A stretch of DNA of 64,000 bases from JAVBUY01 sp031552735 (GCA_031552735.1 JAVBMF010000001.1:1-64000); one strand, 5' to 3'; shown: positions 1 through 8,623, counted from the first letter of the stretch. The notes: generated from the sequence alone by a model not told the origin. Made by a program: numbers and translations.

Positions 1-388
1 GCTGGAGAACCGACTGAAAACCCGCGCCGGGCTGCTGTCCGGCGGTCAGCGCCAAGCGCTGACGTTGTTAATGGCCACCGCCACGCGGCCCAAGCTGCTG
101 CTGCTGGACGAGCACACCGCCGCGCTGGACCCCAAGACCGCGCGCAATGTGCTGACGCTGACCGAGCGCATCGTGCGCAGCAACGGCCTGACCGCGCTGA
201 TGGTGACGCACAACATGAAGGACGCGCTGCAATACGGCAACCGCACCATCATGATGCACGAGGGCAAAATTTTGATCGACATCGGCAGCCGCGTGAAAAA
301 GCGCCTGAAAGTCGAAGACCTGCTGGCGATGTTTGAGAAGGCCAGCGGCGACGCGATGGTGAATGACCGCATGCTGCTCAGCAAATAA
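1..388 (+). CDS. ABC transporter ATP-binding protein, C-terminal part (gene begins upstream of window)
   Basis: The reading frame is open from base 2 and lacks its N-terminus, so the Walker A motif is outside the window. Visible are the ABC signature (LLSGGQRQAL), Walker B with the catalytic Glu (LLLLDEHTAALDP) and the H-loop (MVTHN). The tail (KDALQYGNRTIMMHEGKILID) resembles, from memory, ATPases of the ABC.X4 group, annotated as putative tryptophan/tyrosine or other substrate-binding-protein-dependent importers. The usual partners, a permease and a substrate-binding lipoprotein, would lie upstream. A strong hairpin terminator follows, so this is the last gene of its operon. Membership in the ABC ATPase superfamily is certain; the substrate is not known. 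Confidence 0.9.
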   Translation, partial: LENRLKTRAGLLSGGQRQALTLLMATATRPKLLLLDEHTAALDPKTARNVLTLTERIVRSNGLTALMVTHNMKDALQYGNRTIMMHEGKILIDIGSRVKKRLKVEDLLAMFEKASGDAMVNDRMLLSK

Positions 389-405
389 GTAAAATGTGCA
401 CAGAG

Positions 406-443
406 AAGGGTTCTCGCTTCGGCGGGAACCTTTCTTGTTTTTT
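406..443 (+). terminator. Intrinsic terminator after the ABC ATPase gene
   Basis: A 9-bp stem (GGTTCTCGC with GCGGGAACC, one G-U pair) is closed by a TTCG tetraloop and followed by a T-rich run at 431-443. Confidence 0.85.
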
Positions 444-449
444 CCCGGC

Positions 450-478
450 TTTCTATTTTCTCTCGGTTGTGCTATACT
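450..478 (+). promoter_or_regulatory. Probable promoter of pyruvate kinase gene (extended -10)
   Basis: TATACT at 473-478 is preceded by TG at 470-471, giving an extended -10 element. The -35 at the expected place (TTTCTA) is poor. The start codon is about 70 bases downstream. Confidence 0.5.
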
Positions 479-546
479 GTATATAGGTGAAGTTTTGCAT
501 TTGCACCCATGTATTGTAGATTGGAATATCGCAGGAGGCGCTTACA

Positions 547-2319
547 GTGCGGAAAACCAAGATTATTTGCACGATTGGCCCGGCATCCGAGCCGGAGGAT
601 GTGCTGTCGAAAATGATGGACGCGGGCATGAACGTCGCGCGGCTGAACATGTCGCACGGCGATTACAACGAGCACGGCAAGCGCATCGAGCGCATCCACC
701 GGCTGCGCGCGCAGAAAAAAATCCCCTTGGCCATCATGCTGGACACCAAGGGGCCGGAGGTGCGCACCCGCACCTTTGTGGACGACAAGCCGGTGACGCT
801 GGTGGAAGGGCAGCGCTTTACGCTGACCAGCCGTGATGTGCCGGGCACCGAAAAAATTGTGTCGGTTACCTATCCCAAGCTGTGCGAGCTGGTGACGGCG
901 GGCACGCGCATCCTGATCGACGACGGCCTGGTCAGCATGGTGGTGGACCGCGTGGACAAAGGCACCGATGTCCAGTGCACCGTGCAGGACGGCGGCACCA
1001 TCGGCAATCACAAGGGCATCTCGGTGCCCAGCGTGGATTTGCAAATGCCCTCGCTGACCGAGCAGGACAAAAAGGACGTGCTATTCGGCATCGAGCAGGG
1101 CGTCGAGCTGATCGCGGCGTCGTTTGTGTGCCGCGCCACCGATGTGCTGGCGCTGCGCAAGCTGCTGGAGGAAAACGGCGGGCACGGCATCCAGATCTTC
1201 GCGAAGATCGAAAACCGCACCGGTGTGGAGAACTTCGAGGAAATACTGGGCGCCGCCGACGGCATCATGGTGGCGCGCGGCGATTTGGGCGTTGAGGTGA
1301 ACATGGAAGAAGTGCCGGTGCTGCAAAAGCGGTTCATCCGCAAGTGCAACGCGATGGGCAAGCCGGTCATCACCGCCACGCAGATGCTCGACTCGATGAT
1401 GCGCAACGCGCGCCCGACCCGCGCCGAGGTCAACGATGTCGCCAACGCGATTCTCGATGGCACTGATTCGATCATGCTGTCCGGCGAAACCGCGTCGGGC
1501 AAGTATCCGGTGGAATCGCTGCGCGCGATGGACCGCATCGCCGCCTATGTCGAGCAGCACACCAAGCGCCGCTTGGCGGAAATCCACGAGAGCCTGGACG
1601 GCGGCCAATCGCTGACCAATGCGGTCAGCTTCGCTTGCTATTCGATGGCCGCCGACCTGAACGCCGCCGCGATCATTACACCCTCGCGCTCGGGACACAC
1701 CGCGCGCAATGTGGCTAAGTACCGCCCGGACTGCCTGCTGATCGCCACCACCGACAATGACCGCGCGTATCATCAGCTATCGACGGTGTGGGGCGTGCTG
1801 CCGGTGCGCATGGAGTCGGTGACCACCACCGACGAAATGATGCAGGAGTCGGTCGATGTGGCCGGGCAGGCCGGACTGATCAAGGACGGCGACATCGCCA
1901 TTATTTCGGCGGGCGTGCCGGTCGGCGTGCCAGGCACCACGAACCTCATTAAGGTGCACGTCGTCGGCGATGTGCTGCTGACCGGGCGCGGCATTGGCGG
2001 CGGCAACGCCGGTGGCCGCGTATGCGTGGTCAAGGACGTTCACGACGCGCAGAGCCGCTTTCAGGCAGGCGACGTGCTGGTGACCGCCATGACCGATAAC
2101 AGCATGCTGCCGCTGATGAAGAAGGCGGCGGCCATCATTGTCGAGAGTGACGACCTGATGTGCCACGCGGCGCTGGTCGGATTTGCGCTGGAGATTCCGG
2201 TGCTGCTGGATGTGGGCAGACAGGCGACCAGCAAGCTCAAAGATGGCATGCGCATATCGGTGGATGCCAATGCGGGCTATGTATACAACGGGGACGCGCA
2301 CCATCGGAAGCCGCAATAA
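547..2319 (+). CDS. pyk: Pyruvate kinase with C-terminal PEP-utilising-type domain
   Basis: Converts PEP and ADP to pyruvate and ATP, the last step of glycolysis. The 590-residue protein begins with RKTKIICTIGPASEP. It carries the barrel motifs DTKGPEVRT (about residue 66), the catalytic Lys region FAKIENRTG (about 219), MVARGDLGVE (about 240) and KPVITATQMLDSM (about 270). It is longer than the roughly 470-residue core family: the last 110 residues form the phosphohistidine-type swivelling domain found in Bacillus enzymes (CHAALVGFALEIPVL, about 539). Start is GTG with AGGAGG eight bases upstream. It has its own promoter behind a terminator. The next gene follows after 14 bases and may be cotranscribed. 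Confidence 0.97.
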   Translation: MRKTKIICTIGPASEPEDVLSKMMDAGMNVARLNMSHGDYNEHGKRIERIHRLRAQKKIPLAIMLDTKGPEVRTRTFVDDKPVTLVEGQRFTLTSRDVPGTEKIVSVTYPKLCELVTAGTRILIDDGLVSMVVDRVDKGTDVQCTVQDGGTIGNHKGISVPSVDLQMPSLTEQDKKDVLFGIEQGVELIAASFVCRATDVLALRKLLEENGGHGIQIFAKIENRTGVENFEEILGAADGIMVARGDLGVEVNMEEVPVLQKRFIRKCNAMGKPVITATQMLDSMMRNARPTRAEVNDVANAILDGTDSIMLSGETASGKYPVESLRAMDRIAAYVEQHTKRRLAEIHESLDGGQSLTNAVSFACYSMAADLNAAAIITPSRSGHTARNVAKYRPDCLLIATTDNDRAYHQLSTVWGVLPVRMESVTTTDEMMQESVDVAGQAGLIKDGDIAIISAGVPVGVPGTTNLIKVHVVGDVLLTGRGIGGGNAGGRVCVVKDVHDAQSRFQAGDVLVTAMTDNSMLPLMKKAAAIIVESDDLMCHAALVGFALEIPVLLDVGRQATSKLKDGMRISVDANAGYVYNGDAHHRKPQ

Positions 2320-2333
2320 GGAGGAGGAAGAAC

Positions 2334-3578
2334 ATGAAGCGAATGAAATGGATGCTGGCGATGCTGCTGCTTTGCGCCTGCCTGACGGGCGCGGTTGCGC
2401 ACGCGGAGGATGGGCACGTCGGTGTGCCGCTGACCATGCAGGAGCTGAACCAGTGGTTCGACTCCGTTTGGCAAGAGGCGAAAGAGGAGCCGCTGCTCAA
2501 TGATCCGAACGAAACGCTCAATGAGGAGAGCAATATGTTCCTGATCCAGACCGAGCCGTTCACGCTGGAGTGCGTGGCGCCGACACTGGAGCAGAGCAGC
2601 AACCCGATCAATACCGTCACATTCAATGAAGGCGAAATGGTCGATCCGCGCGGCATTGGTCTGGGCACCTCGCTGGAGCAACTGCTGCTGGCCTACCCGA
2701 ACGCCAATGTGCCGCTGGTTGGCGACGACGAGTTTGCCGCGCTGTATGTGTACGGGCTGGGCGAAATCCAGAACCTGAACGAAGCGGGGTGGGCATGGGT
2801 GCTGCGCGAGAAGGCGCGGATCACCAGTGTGCAGTACGCCGTGCACGCGCCTGCCGCCGACGGGCAGTTTACTGACGCCGGTATCCAGTATGTGATTGAG
2901 GACGGCTATGTATCGGACATGCGCGTCTATGGCAGGTTTGCCACCATTGATCAGGAAGAGATGCAGGCCAACCTAGACATCGTGCGCGATATTGCCAAGC
3001 GCGATACGTACACGCCGACGCAGGAGGACGTGCTGGCCATGCGCGCCGATACCTTTGGCGTGGCGGACTTGGTATTCTCCGACTTTGACTTCCTGCACGC
3101 CACCGCTGACAGCGTGTGGCAGCGGTTTGGCAAGCCGGACAGCCAGGAGATGGCGCCCGGTGAGGGTGGTACCCCCGGCAGGGCGAACTTCTATTACGAG
3201 GGCATGCAATTCACTTTTTCGCTGGACGCGATGAATAACCCCACCACGCTGGAGTCGATGCTGATCAACCGCCCCAATTTGGCCGGTCCGCGCGGGATCG
3301 TCTTGGGCATGGATCTGGTCGATGTGCTCGGTACCTTCCGGCAGGAGGAGCAGACCGAGCGGGAAAACAACATCATCCTCTATAGCGAGGGCAAAACACT
3401 GGATCAGCCGCCCTTTGGCATGGTCAACTACTTTGGCACGAGCGGCGCGACGGTGCGCTATGCCACCATGATCGCGCCGGGCGAAAGCGGCGAGGCGGTA
3501 ACCCTGCACCTGTCGATTGAGAACATGGCGGTCAGCGAGATGCTGATTTACCGCTGGACGCCGGACGAAGTGAAATAA
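2334..3578 (+). CDS. Secreted protein of unknown function with an internally repeated motif
   Basis: 414 residues with a Sec signal peptide (KRMKWMLAMLLLCACLTG) and likely signal peptidase I cleavage after AHA near residue 23. The ATG follows GGAGGAGGAAG; an upstream in-frame ATG inside pyk has no ribosome-binding site. I recognise no family. The motif PRGIGLGTSLEQLLLAYPN occurs near residue 105 and a related form (PRGIVLGMDLVDVLGTF) near residue 318, each followed by a similar run of strand-like segments, so the protein looks like a tandem duplication of one domain. It lies 14 bases after pyk and is followed by a hairpin terminator, so it is the distal gene of a two-gene unit. Confidence 0.8.
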   Translation: MKRMKWMLAMLLLCACLTGAVAHAEDGHVGVPLTMQELNQWFDSVWQEAKEEPLLNDPNETLNEESNMFLIQTEPFTLECVAPTLEQSSNPINTVTFNEGEMVDPRGIGLGTSLEQLLLAYPNANVPLVGDDEFAALYVYGLGEIQNLNEAGWAWVLREKARITSVQYAVHAPAADGQFTDAGIQYVIEDGYVSDMRVYGRFATIDQEEMQANLDIVRDIAKRDTYTPTQEDVLAMRADTFGVADLVFSDFDFLHATADSVWQRFGKPDSQEMAPGEGGTPGRANFYYEGMQFTFSLDAMNNPTTLESMLINRPNLAGPRGIVLGMDLVDVLGTFRQEEQTERENNIILYSEGKTLDQPPFGMVNYFGTSGATVRYATMIAPGESGEAVTLHLSIENMAVSEMLIYRWTPDEVK

Positions 3579-3595
3579 GCAAGCGAGTGGGCGAT

Positions 3596-3626
3596 GCCCG
3601 GGAGGGAATACCCCTCCCGGGCGTTT
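3596..3626 (+). terminator. Hairpin terminator after the secreted protein gene
   Basis: An 11-bp perfect stem (GCCCGGGAGGG with CCCTCCCGGGC) has a 5-base loop and a short T-rich tail. Confidence 0.7.
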
Positions 3627-3644
3627 GTGTGAGGAGGAACCGCC

Positions 3645-4208
3645 ATGGAGTTGCGCAGTGCGCGCTGGCTGGCCACCGACTATGTGCGGCGGTTGCTGCT
3701 GCCCGGCGATTGTGCCATTGACGCGACCATGGGCAATGGTCACGATACGCTGATGCTGGCCGAGGCGGTCGGCGAGGCGGGGCAGGTGATCGCCTTTGAT
3801 GTGCAGCGGCAGGCCGTGGAGGTCACGCGCGGGCGCTTGGAGGCGGCTGGGGTAATGGCGCGCGTGACGCTGCACCACGCGGGACATGAGCGCATGGCCG
3901 AGCTGGCGACGCGGCCGGCGCGCGCGGTGATGATGAATCTGGGCTGGCTGCCCGGCGGAGATAAGGCGGTGACCACCCAGCTTGCCACCACGCTGGCGGC
4001 GGTGCGCGCGGCGCTTGACTTGCTGCTGCCCGGCGGGCTGCTGACTGTCTGCGCGTACCCCGGGCATGCCGAGGGCGACCGGGAGCGCGCGGAACTGACC
4101 GCCTTTTTGCGCGAGCTGGACGTGCATCAGTTCAACGTGCTGCATCACCGCTTCCTCAATCACCCCAACGATCCGCCGGAGCTGTTCGTGGTGCAGAAAA
4201 ACCTTTGA
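3645..4208 (+). CDS. mnmM: SAM-dependent methyltransferase, MnmM (YtqB) family
   Basis: 187 residues. Motif I of a class I methyltransferase is visible as DATMGNGHDT (about residue 26), followed by the acidic SAM-ribose strand VIAFDVQ. The family signature GWLPGGDK is near residue 105. In Bacillus subtilis the YtqB/MnmM family methylates the 5-aminomethyl-2-thiouridine wobble base of certain tRNAs; that role is inferred here from the signature. Start ATG follows GAGGAGG. The gene stands alone between a terminator upstream and the carboxylase cluster 150 bases downstream. The 4209-4357 gap shows no clear promoter. Confidence 0.85.
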   Translation: MELRSARWLATDYVRRLLLPGDCAIDATMGNGHDTLMLAEAVGEAGQVIAFDVQRQAVEVTRGRLEAAGVMARVTLHHAGHERMAELATRPARAVMMNLGWLPGGDKAVTTQLATTLAAVRAALDLLLPGGLLTVCAYPGHAEGDRERAELTAFLRELDVHQFNVLHHRFLNHPNDPPELFVVQKNL

Positions 4209-4357
4209 AAAATCGTTCAGAAATTGTCAAACGGGCAGGAAATAGGAAAAGAACGTGGAACGTAATGAAGTGGAGCAAATTGCTGTGTTTCTGTTCATGG
4301 CGACATGATGGGCGACGCGGCATTTGGGATAGCGTAACGAATGGAGGAGAGAGCGGC

Positions 4358-5821
4358 ATGAGCACCATGCAAACCCTGGGGCAGGTGCAGGCTCGCAAGC
4401 GGGAGATCCTAGCGGGAGATCCGGCGCGAGTGGAAAAGCAGGCCAAGGACGGCAAGCTGACCGCGCGCGCGCGCATCGCGAAACTGCTGGACGCGAACAG
4501 CTTTGTGGAGCTGGACACGTTGGTGGCCAACGATGGGCACGCGGAAGGCGTGGTCACAGGCTATGGCACGGTGGAAGGGCGTCCAGTGTACGTCTTTTCG
4601 CAGGATTTTGCCGTGCTGGGTGGATCGATGAGCCAGAAGATGGCGCAGAAGATCACCAAGGTGCTGGACCTGGCGCAAAAGACCGGTACGCCGGTGGTGG
4701 CGATGTGCGACAGCGCGGGCGCGCGCTTGGCCGAGGGCGCAGCGGCGCTGGAGGGCTATGCCAGCGTCTTTGTGCGCGTGGCGCGCCTGTCCGGCGTGGT
4801 GCCGATGATCGCGATGGTCATGGGCCCGTGCGTGGGCGCGGCAGCGGTCATGAGCCAACTGATGGATTTCACGCTGATGGTCGAGGGCAAGGGCCAACTG
4901 ATGGCTGCTGGCCCGCAGGTGGTGGCGGCGACCTTCGAGCGCGCGTGGACGCCCGAGGAGATCGGCGGCGCGGCCATGGTATCGGCGCAGGGCGGCGTGC
5001 ATGTGGTCGCCAAGGACGAGGAAGCCTGCTTTGCCAAGGCGCAGCAACTGCTCGGCCTGTTGCCCTGCAATAATCTGGAGGACGCACCCGAGGACGTGGC
5101 CGAGGATATGAACCGCGCCATTGCGGAAACCCGCGATGCGCAGGCATTGATCGCGGCGCTTTCGGATCAGGGATCGTTCTTTGAGCTGCAAGCCGGGTAC
5201 ACCGATGCGGTGACCGGACTGGCCAAGCTGGGCGGTCGCGTGGTGGCGATGGTGGCCACCGGCGGCGGCGCGCTGACCATTGAGTCCACCGGCAAGCTGG
5301 CGCGCTTTGTGCGCTTTGCGGATTGCTACAGCATACCGGTGATCACGCTGGTCGACACCGAGGGCTTCGAGATCGTCAAGCCCGAGGCGCAGGTCTCCAT
5401 GCTGCGTGTGGCCGGGCAACTGCTCTACGCGTATGCGGAGGCGACCACTGTCAAGCTGTCGGTGGTGGTGGGCAAGGCGATCGGTGCGGCGTATGTTGCG
5501 CTGGGTGGCAAGGCCAATGCCGATGCCAGCTACGCGTGGCCGGGCGCGGTCATCGCACCGCTGATGCCCGAGTCCGCCGTGCAGGTGCTGTATAAGAAAG
5601 AACTGGCCGAATCGAAGGGCGATGTGGCCGCCGTGCGTGCCGAACTGGCTGCCAAGTATGCCGGGGAGGTCGCCGACGGCATCCATGCCGCCGAGGCGGG
5701 ACTGCTCGACGATGTGATTGACCCCGCCGATACGCGCAAGCTGCTGATCGCTTCGCTGGAGATGCTGGCGTCCAAGCGGGACTCCGGCCCATCCAAGAAG
5801 CACGGCAACATGCCGCTGTAA
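4358..5821 (+). CDS. mmdA: Acyl-CoA carboxyltransferase, 12S/MmdA-type subunit
   Basis: 487 residues with two crotonase-fold halves typical of the acyl-CoA carboxyltransferase family (PccB, MmdA, transcarboxylase 12S). Such subunits move CO2 between carboxybiotin and an acyl-CoA, here probably methylmalonyl-CoA/propionyl-CoA. The N-terminus (KLTARARIAKLLD) and the core GGSMSQKMAQKITKVLDLA and CDSAGARLAEG fit the family. The ATG at 4358 follows GGAGGAG; the open frame extends upstream but without start signals. It is the first of four closely spaced genes (next after 12 bases). The substrate is inferred from the neighbours. Confidence 0.9.
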   Translation: MSTMQTLGQVQARKREILAGDPARVEKQAKDGKLTARARIAKLLDANSFVELDTLVANDGHAEGVVTGYGTVEGRPVYVFSQDFAVLGGSMSQKMAQKITKVLDLAQKTGTPVVAMCDSAGARLAEGAAALEGYASVFVRVARLSGVVPMIAMVMGPCVGAAAVMSQLMDFTLMVEGKGQLMAAGPQVVAATFERAWTPEEIGGAAMVSAQGGVHVVAKDEEACFAKAQQLLGLLPCNNLEDAPEDVAEDMNRAIAETRDAQALIAALSDQGSFFELQAGYTDAVTGLAKLGGRVVAMVATGGGALTIESTGKLARFVRFADCYSIPVITLVDTEGFEIVKPEAQVSMLRVAGQLLYAYAEATTVKLSVVVGKAIGAAYVALGGKANADASYAWPGAVIAPLMPESAVQVLYKKELAESKGDVAAVRAELAAKYAGEVADGIHAAEAGLLDDVIDPADTRKLLIASLEMLASKRDSGPSKKHGNMPL

Positions 5822-5833
5822 GGAGGGCAAAAC

Positions 5834-6160
5834 ATGCAGGCAATGATTCAACAATACGGATTGGCCATGCTGCTGGCCGGCATGGTGGTACTGATCATCA
5901 TGGGCTGGGTGCTGCTAGCCCGCACCAGCAGAATGGCGCAGGGCGGACAGAGCCGCCCGGTTGCGTCGGGCATGCCGGTGATGCCGCGCGGTGGCGCGCA
6001 GCAAAACGGCGCGCTGATCGCGGTGATTACCGCTGCGGTGGCAGCGGCCATGGGTGAGGAAGCTGCGCAAGGCGGCTTTGTGGTCAAGAGCATCCGCCGC
6101 GCGAATGGTTCGGCCTGGGGCCGTGCCGGTCGGGAAGAACAAATGTACAGCCGTCTGTAG
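5834..6160 (+). CDS. OadG-like small membrane protein of the carboxyltransferase cluster
   Basis: 108 residues. A single N-terminal transmembrane helix (LAMLLAGMVVLIIMGWVLL) is followed by a linker and a C-terminal segment with the SIRRANGSAWGRAGREEQ pattern, which I recognise from OadG/MmdD-like subunits of Na+-pumping decarboxylases. In those complexes the subunit ties the cytoplasmic carboxyltransferase to the membrane pump. Here no beta pump subunit is adjacent, so its role may be membrane anchoring or assembly. Start ATG follows GGAGGG. Identity rests on size, topology and tail motif. Confidence 0.75.
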   Translation: MQAMIQQYGLAMLLAGMVVLIIMGWVLLARTSRMAQGGQSRPVASGMPVMPRGGAQQNGALIAVITAAVAAAMGEEAAQGGFVVKSIRRANGSAWGRAGREEQMYSRL

Positions 6161-6192
6161 GCTGACACAACAAGTATAGGAGGATCGTTATC

Positions 6193-6609
6193 ATGCGTAA
6201 GTTTATGATCACCGTGCAGGGAGTCACCTACGAAGTGGATGTTCAGGAAGTTCAGGCTGGCGCCGCGATGGCCGCGCCGGTTCATGCCCCGGTTGCCGCG
6301 CCCGCGCCGGTCGCCGCGCCCGCTCCCGCTGCCGCCCCGGCGCCCGCGCCTGCCGCTGCGCCTGCTCCGGCCGCGCCTGCCGCGCCTGTCGCCGGTGGCA
6401 CCAAGGTCGAAGCGCCCATGCCCGGCACCATTCTGGCGGTCAACGTCAAGGTGGGCGATACCGTGAAGGCTGGCGATCAGGTGTGCGTGCTCGAAGCCAT
6501 GAAGATGGAAAACGAGATTCTCTCGCCGGTGGACGGCACCGTCGCGCAGATCGTCGTGAGCAAGGGATCGACGGTGAATCCGGGCGATGTGCTGGCTGTT
6601 ATTTCCTAA
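6193..6609 (+). CDS. Biotin carboxyl carrier protein (1.3S-type)
   Basis: 138 residues in three parts: a short N-terminal strand region (MRKFMITVQGVTYEVDVQEV), an Ala-Pro linker (about residues 27-66) and a C-terminal biotinyl domain. The biotinylated lysine is K104 in EAMKMENE, 34 residues from the end, the usual spacing. The protein carries carboxybiotin between the two carboxyltransferase subunits encoded on either side. Start ATG follows TAGGAGG. A separate carrier, not fused to the 5S-like subunit, matches the Propionibacterium transcarboxylase arrangement. Confidence 0.95.
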   Translation: MRKFMITVQGVTYEVDVQEVQAGAAMAAPVHAPVAAPAPVAAPAPAAAPAPAPAAAPAPAAPAAPVAGGTKVEAPMPGTILAVNVKVGDTVKAGDQVCVLEAMKMENEILSPVDGTVAQIVVSKGSTVNPGDVLAVIS

Positions 6610-6667
6610 AGCGGCTGAACATTGCATTACTCCATCCACAAAAAGAAAGTAAGGAGGAGGGAATCTC

Positions 6668-8065
6668 ATGGCGAAAGTACTTGTGACCGACACCATCCTG
6701 CGCGACGCGCACCAATCGCAAGCCGCAACGCGCATGCGCACTGACGAGATGCTGCCGGTGGCCGATAAATTGGACAAAGTGGGTTATTACTCGCTGGAAT
6801 GCTGGGGCGGCGCGACATTTGACGCCTGCCTGCGCTTCCTGAACGAGGACCCGTGGGAGCGCCTGCGCAAGCTGCGCAAGGCGATGCCCAATACCAAATT
6901 GCAGATGCTGCTGCGTGGTCAGAACATTCTGGGCTACAAGCACTATGCCGATGACGTGGTGGATTTCTTCGTCAAGAAGGCCATCGAGAACGGCATCGAT
7001 ATCATCCGCACGTTTGACGCGCTCAACGACCTGCGCAATATGGAAACCGCGGTCAAGGCCACCAAGAAATATGGCGGCATCGCCGAGGTAGCCATCAGCT
7101 ATACCACCAGCCCCGTGCACACCGAGGACTACTTCGTCAACCTGTGCAAGGATATCGAGGCGATGGGCGCGGACACCATCTGCATCAAGGACATGGCCAA
7201 CCTGTTGCTGCCCTATGATGCGTACAAGTTGGTCAAGCGCTTAAAGACCGAGATCAAGCTGCCCATCCACCTGCACACGCACAACACCTCGGGCACCGGC
7301 GACATGACGCTGCTGAAGGCCATCGAGGCCGGTGTGGACATCGTGGACACCGCGCTGTCGCCGATGGGCAATGGCACCGCCCAGCCCGCCACCGAGGCGC
7401 TGGTCGCCACGCTGCGTGGCACCGAGTATGACACCGGGCTGGACATGAAGCTGATGAGCGAGTGCGCCGAGCACTTCCGCAAGGTGGCCGAGCGGCTGGA
7501 GAAGGACGGCTTCCTGGATCCCGCCGTGCTGCGCGTGGACATCAACACGCTGCTATACCAGGTACCGGGCGGCATGCTGTCGAACCTGATCAGCCAACTC
7601 AAGCAGGCCAACGCGATGGATCGCTTCTACGACGTGCTGGCTGAGATCCCGCGCGTGCGCGAGGACTTTGGCTATCCGCCGCTAGTCACCCCGACCAGCC
7701 AGATCGTCGGCAGCCAGGCCGTGCTGAATATCCTGGCCGGTGGCCGCTATAAGCAGGTCAGCAAGGAATCCAAGGCGCTGATGCGCGGCGAATACGGCCG
7801 ACTGCCCGCCCCGGTCAACAAGGACGTGCAGAAGCTGATCATCGGCGATGAAAAGGTGATCACGCACCGCCCTGCCGATGACATCAAGCCCGAGCTGGAG
7901 AAGTATCGCGAGGAAGTTCGCCCCTACTACGAGCAGGAAGAGGATATCCTGTCGCTGGCGATGTTCCCGCAGGTCGCGCCCAAGTTCTTCGAGTACCGCG
8001 CCGCGCAGAAGTATAAGGTGGACGCCACCATGCTGAACGCGCAGGATGGCACGCTGCCGGTGTAA
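6668..8065 (+). CDS. Pyruvate/oxaloacetate carboxyltransferase, 5S/OadA-type subunit without biotin domain
   Basis: 465 residues. The HMGL-like TIM barrel carries the metal ligand D13 (LRDAHQS), the lysine expected to be carboxylated, K174 (CIKDMANLL), and H203/H205 (HLHTHNTSG). The C-terminal half is the conserved carboxylase domain (GGMLSNLISQL). It lacks the biotinyl domain that OadA and pyruvate carboxylase B subunits usually carry, consistent with the separate carrier upstream. The subunit transfers CO2 between biotin and pyruvate/oxaloacetate. Together with the 12S-like and 1.3S-like genes it suggests methylmalonyl-CoA:pyruvate transcarboxylation; oxaloacetate decarboxylation is the alternative. 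It is the last gene of the cluster. Confidence 0.92.
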   Translation: MAKVLVTDTILRDAHQSQAATRMRTDEMLPVADKLDKVGYYSLECWGGATFDACLRFLNEDPWERLRKLRKAMPNTKLQMLLRGQNILGYKHYADDVVDFFVKKAIENGIDIIRTFDALNDLRNMETAVKATKKYGGIAEVAISYTTSPVHTEDYFVNLCKDIEAMGADTICIKDMANLLLPYDAYKLVKRLKTEIKLPIHLHTHNTSGTGDMTLLKAIEAGVDIVDTALSPMGNGTAQPATEALVATLRGTEYDTGLDMKLMSECAEHFRKVAERLEKDGFLDPAVLRVDINTLLYQVPGGMLSNLISQLKQANAMDRFYDVLAEIPRVREDFGYPPLVTPTSQIVGSQAVLNILAGGRYKQVSKESKALMRGEYGRLPAPVNKDVQKLIIGDEKVITHRPADDIKPELEKYREEVRPYYEQEEDILSLAMFPQVAPKFFEYRAAQKYKVDATMLNAQDGTLPV

Positions 8066-8066
8066 A

Positions 8067-8468
8067 GGCTGTCTATCCGCACCCTCTCGCGGTGTCAGCG
8101 CGGCGTCAGCCTCCTCGGCGTATAACACGATACGCCTCGGTCGTCTGACTTGCGCTTCCTAGCGATAGGGCACGTCTAGCCAACCTTCTGACGGCTGTCT
8201 ATCCGCACCCGCTCGCGGTGTCAGCGCGGCGTCAGCCTCCTCGGCGTATAACACGATACGCCTCGGTCGTCTGACTTGCGCTTCCTAGCGATAGGGCACG
8301 TCTAGCCAACCTTCTGACGGCTGTCTATCCGCGCCCGCTCGCGGTGTCAGCGCGGCGTCAGACTCCTCGGCGTATAACACGATACGCCTCGGTCGTCTGA
8401 CTTGCGCTTCCTAGCGATAGGGCACGTCTAGCCAACCTTCTAGCGGCTGTCTATCCGCGCCCGCTCGC
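8067..8468 (+). repeat. 126-bp tandem repeat, three full copies and a 24-bp remnant
   Basis: Copies start with GGCTGTCTATCCGC at 8067, 8193, 8319 and 8445 (truncated), an exact 126-bp period with only a few substitutions. Each unit contains a perfect hairpin, GGCGTAT and ATACGCC around a 6-base loop (first copy 8117-8136), and nearby direct repeats of GTCAGC. No ribosome-binding site or credible forward reading frame crosses it. The array begins two bases after the preceding stop codon and ends just before a terminator, so it lies in the 3' untranslated region of the carboxyltransferase transcript. It accounts for most of the 8066-8623 gap. Confidence 0.95.
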
Positions 8469-8492
8469 AACTGCTTTTGACAACCGACTCCC

Positions 8493-8520
8493 AGCCCGCC
8501 GTTTATCCGGCGGGCTTTTC
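8493..8520 (+). terminator. Intrinsic terminator of the carboxyltransferase operon
   Basis: A 9-bp stem (AGCCCGCCG with CGGCGGGCT) has a 6-base loop and a TTTT tail. It lies just past the tandem repeats. Confidence 0.85.
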
Positions 8521-8570
8521 GTATGGGAAGAAAATGCGCGGCTCAACCCTTCTATAGAAGAGGGCGTTGG

Positions 8571-8599
8571 TTGCGCGCATGAAAATAATGTGATAAGAT
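8571..8599 (+). promoter_or_regulatory. Promoter of the VanW gene pair
   Basis: TTGCGC and TAAGAT are separated by 17 bases, 25 bases upstream of the start codon. A 12-bp perfect palindrome (CTTCTATAGAAG, 8549-8560) lies just upstream of the -35 and could be an operator. Confidence 0.6.
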
Positions 8600-8623
8600 A
8601 TCACTTTGTAGGGAGGGACGAGC

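Noticed and set aside
4205..4357. 51-residue N-terminal extension of the 12S-like carboxyltransferase
   Set aside because: The open frame continues upstream, but the strong ribosome-binding site and family-typical N-terminus are at 4358.
8067..8468. CRISPR array
   Set aside because: The copies are contiguous with no variable spacers, the unit is 126 bp, and no cas genes are near.
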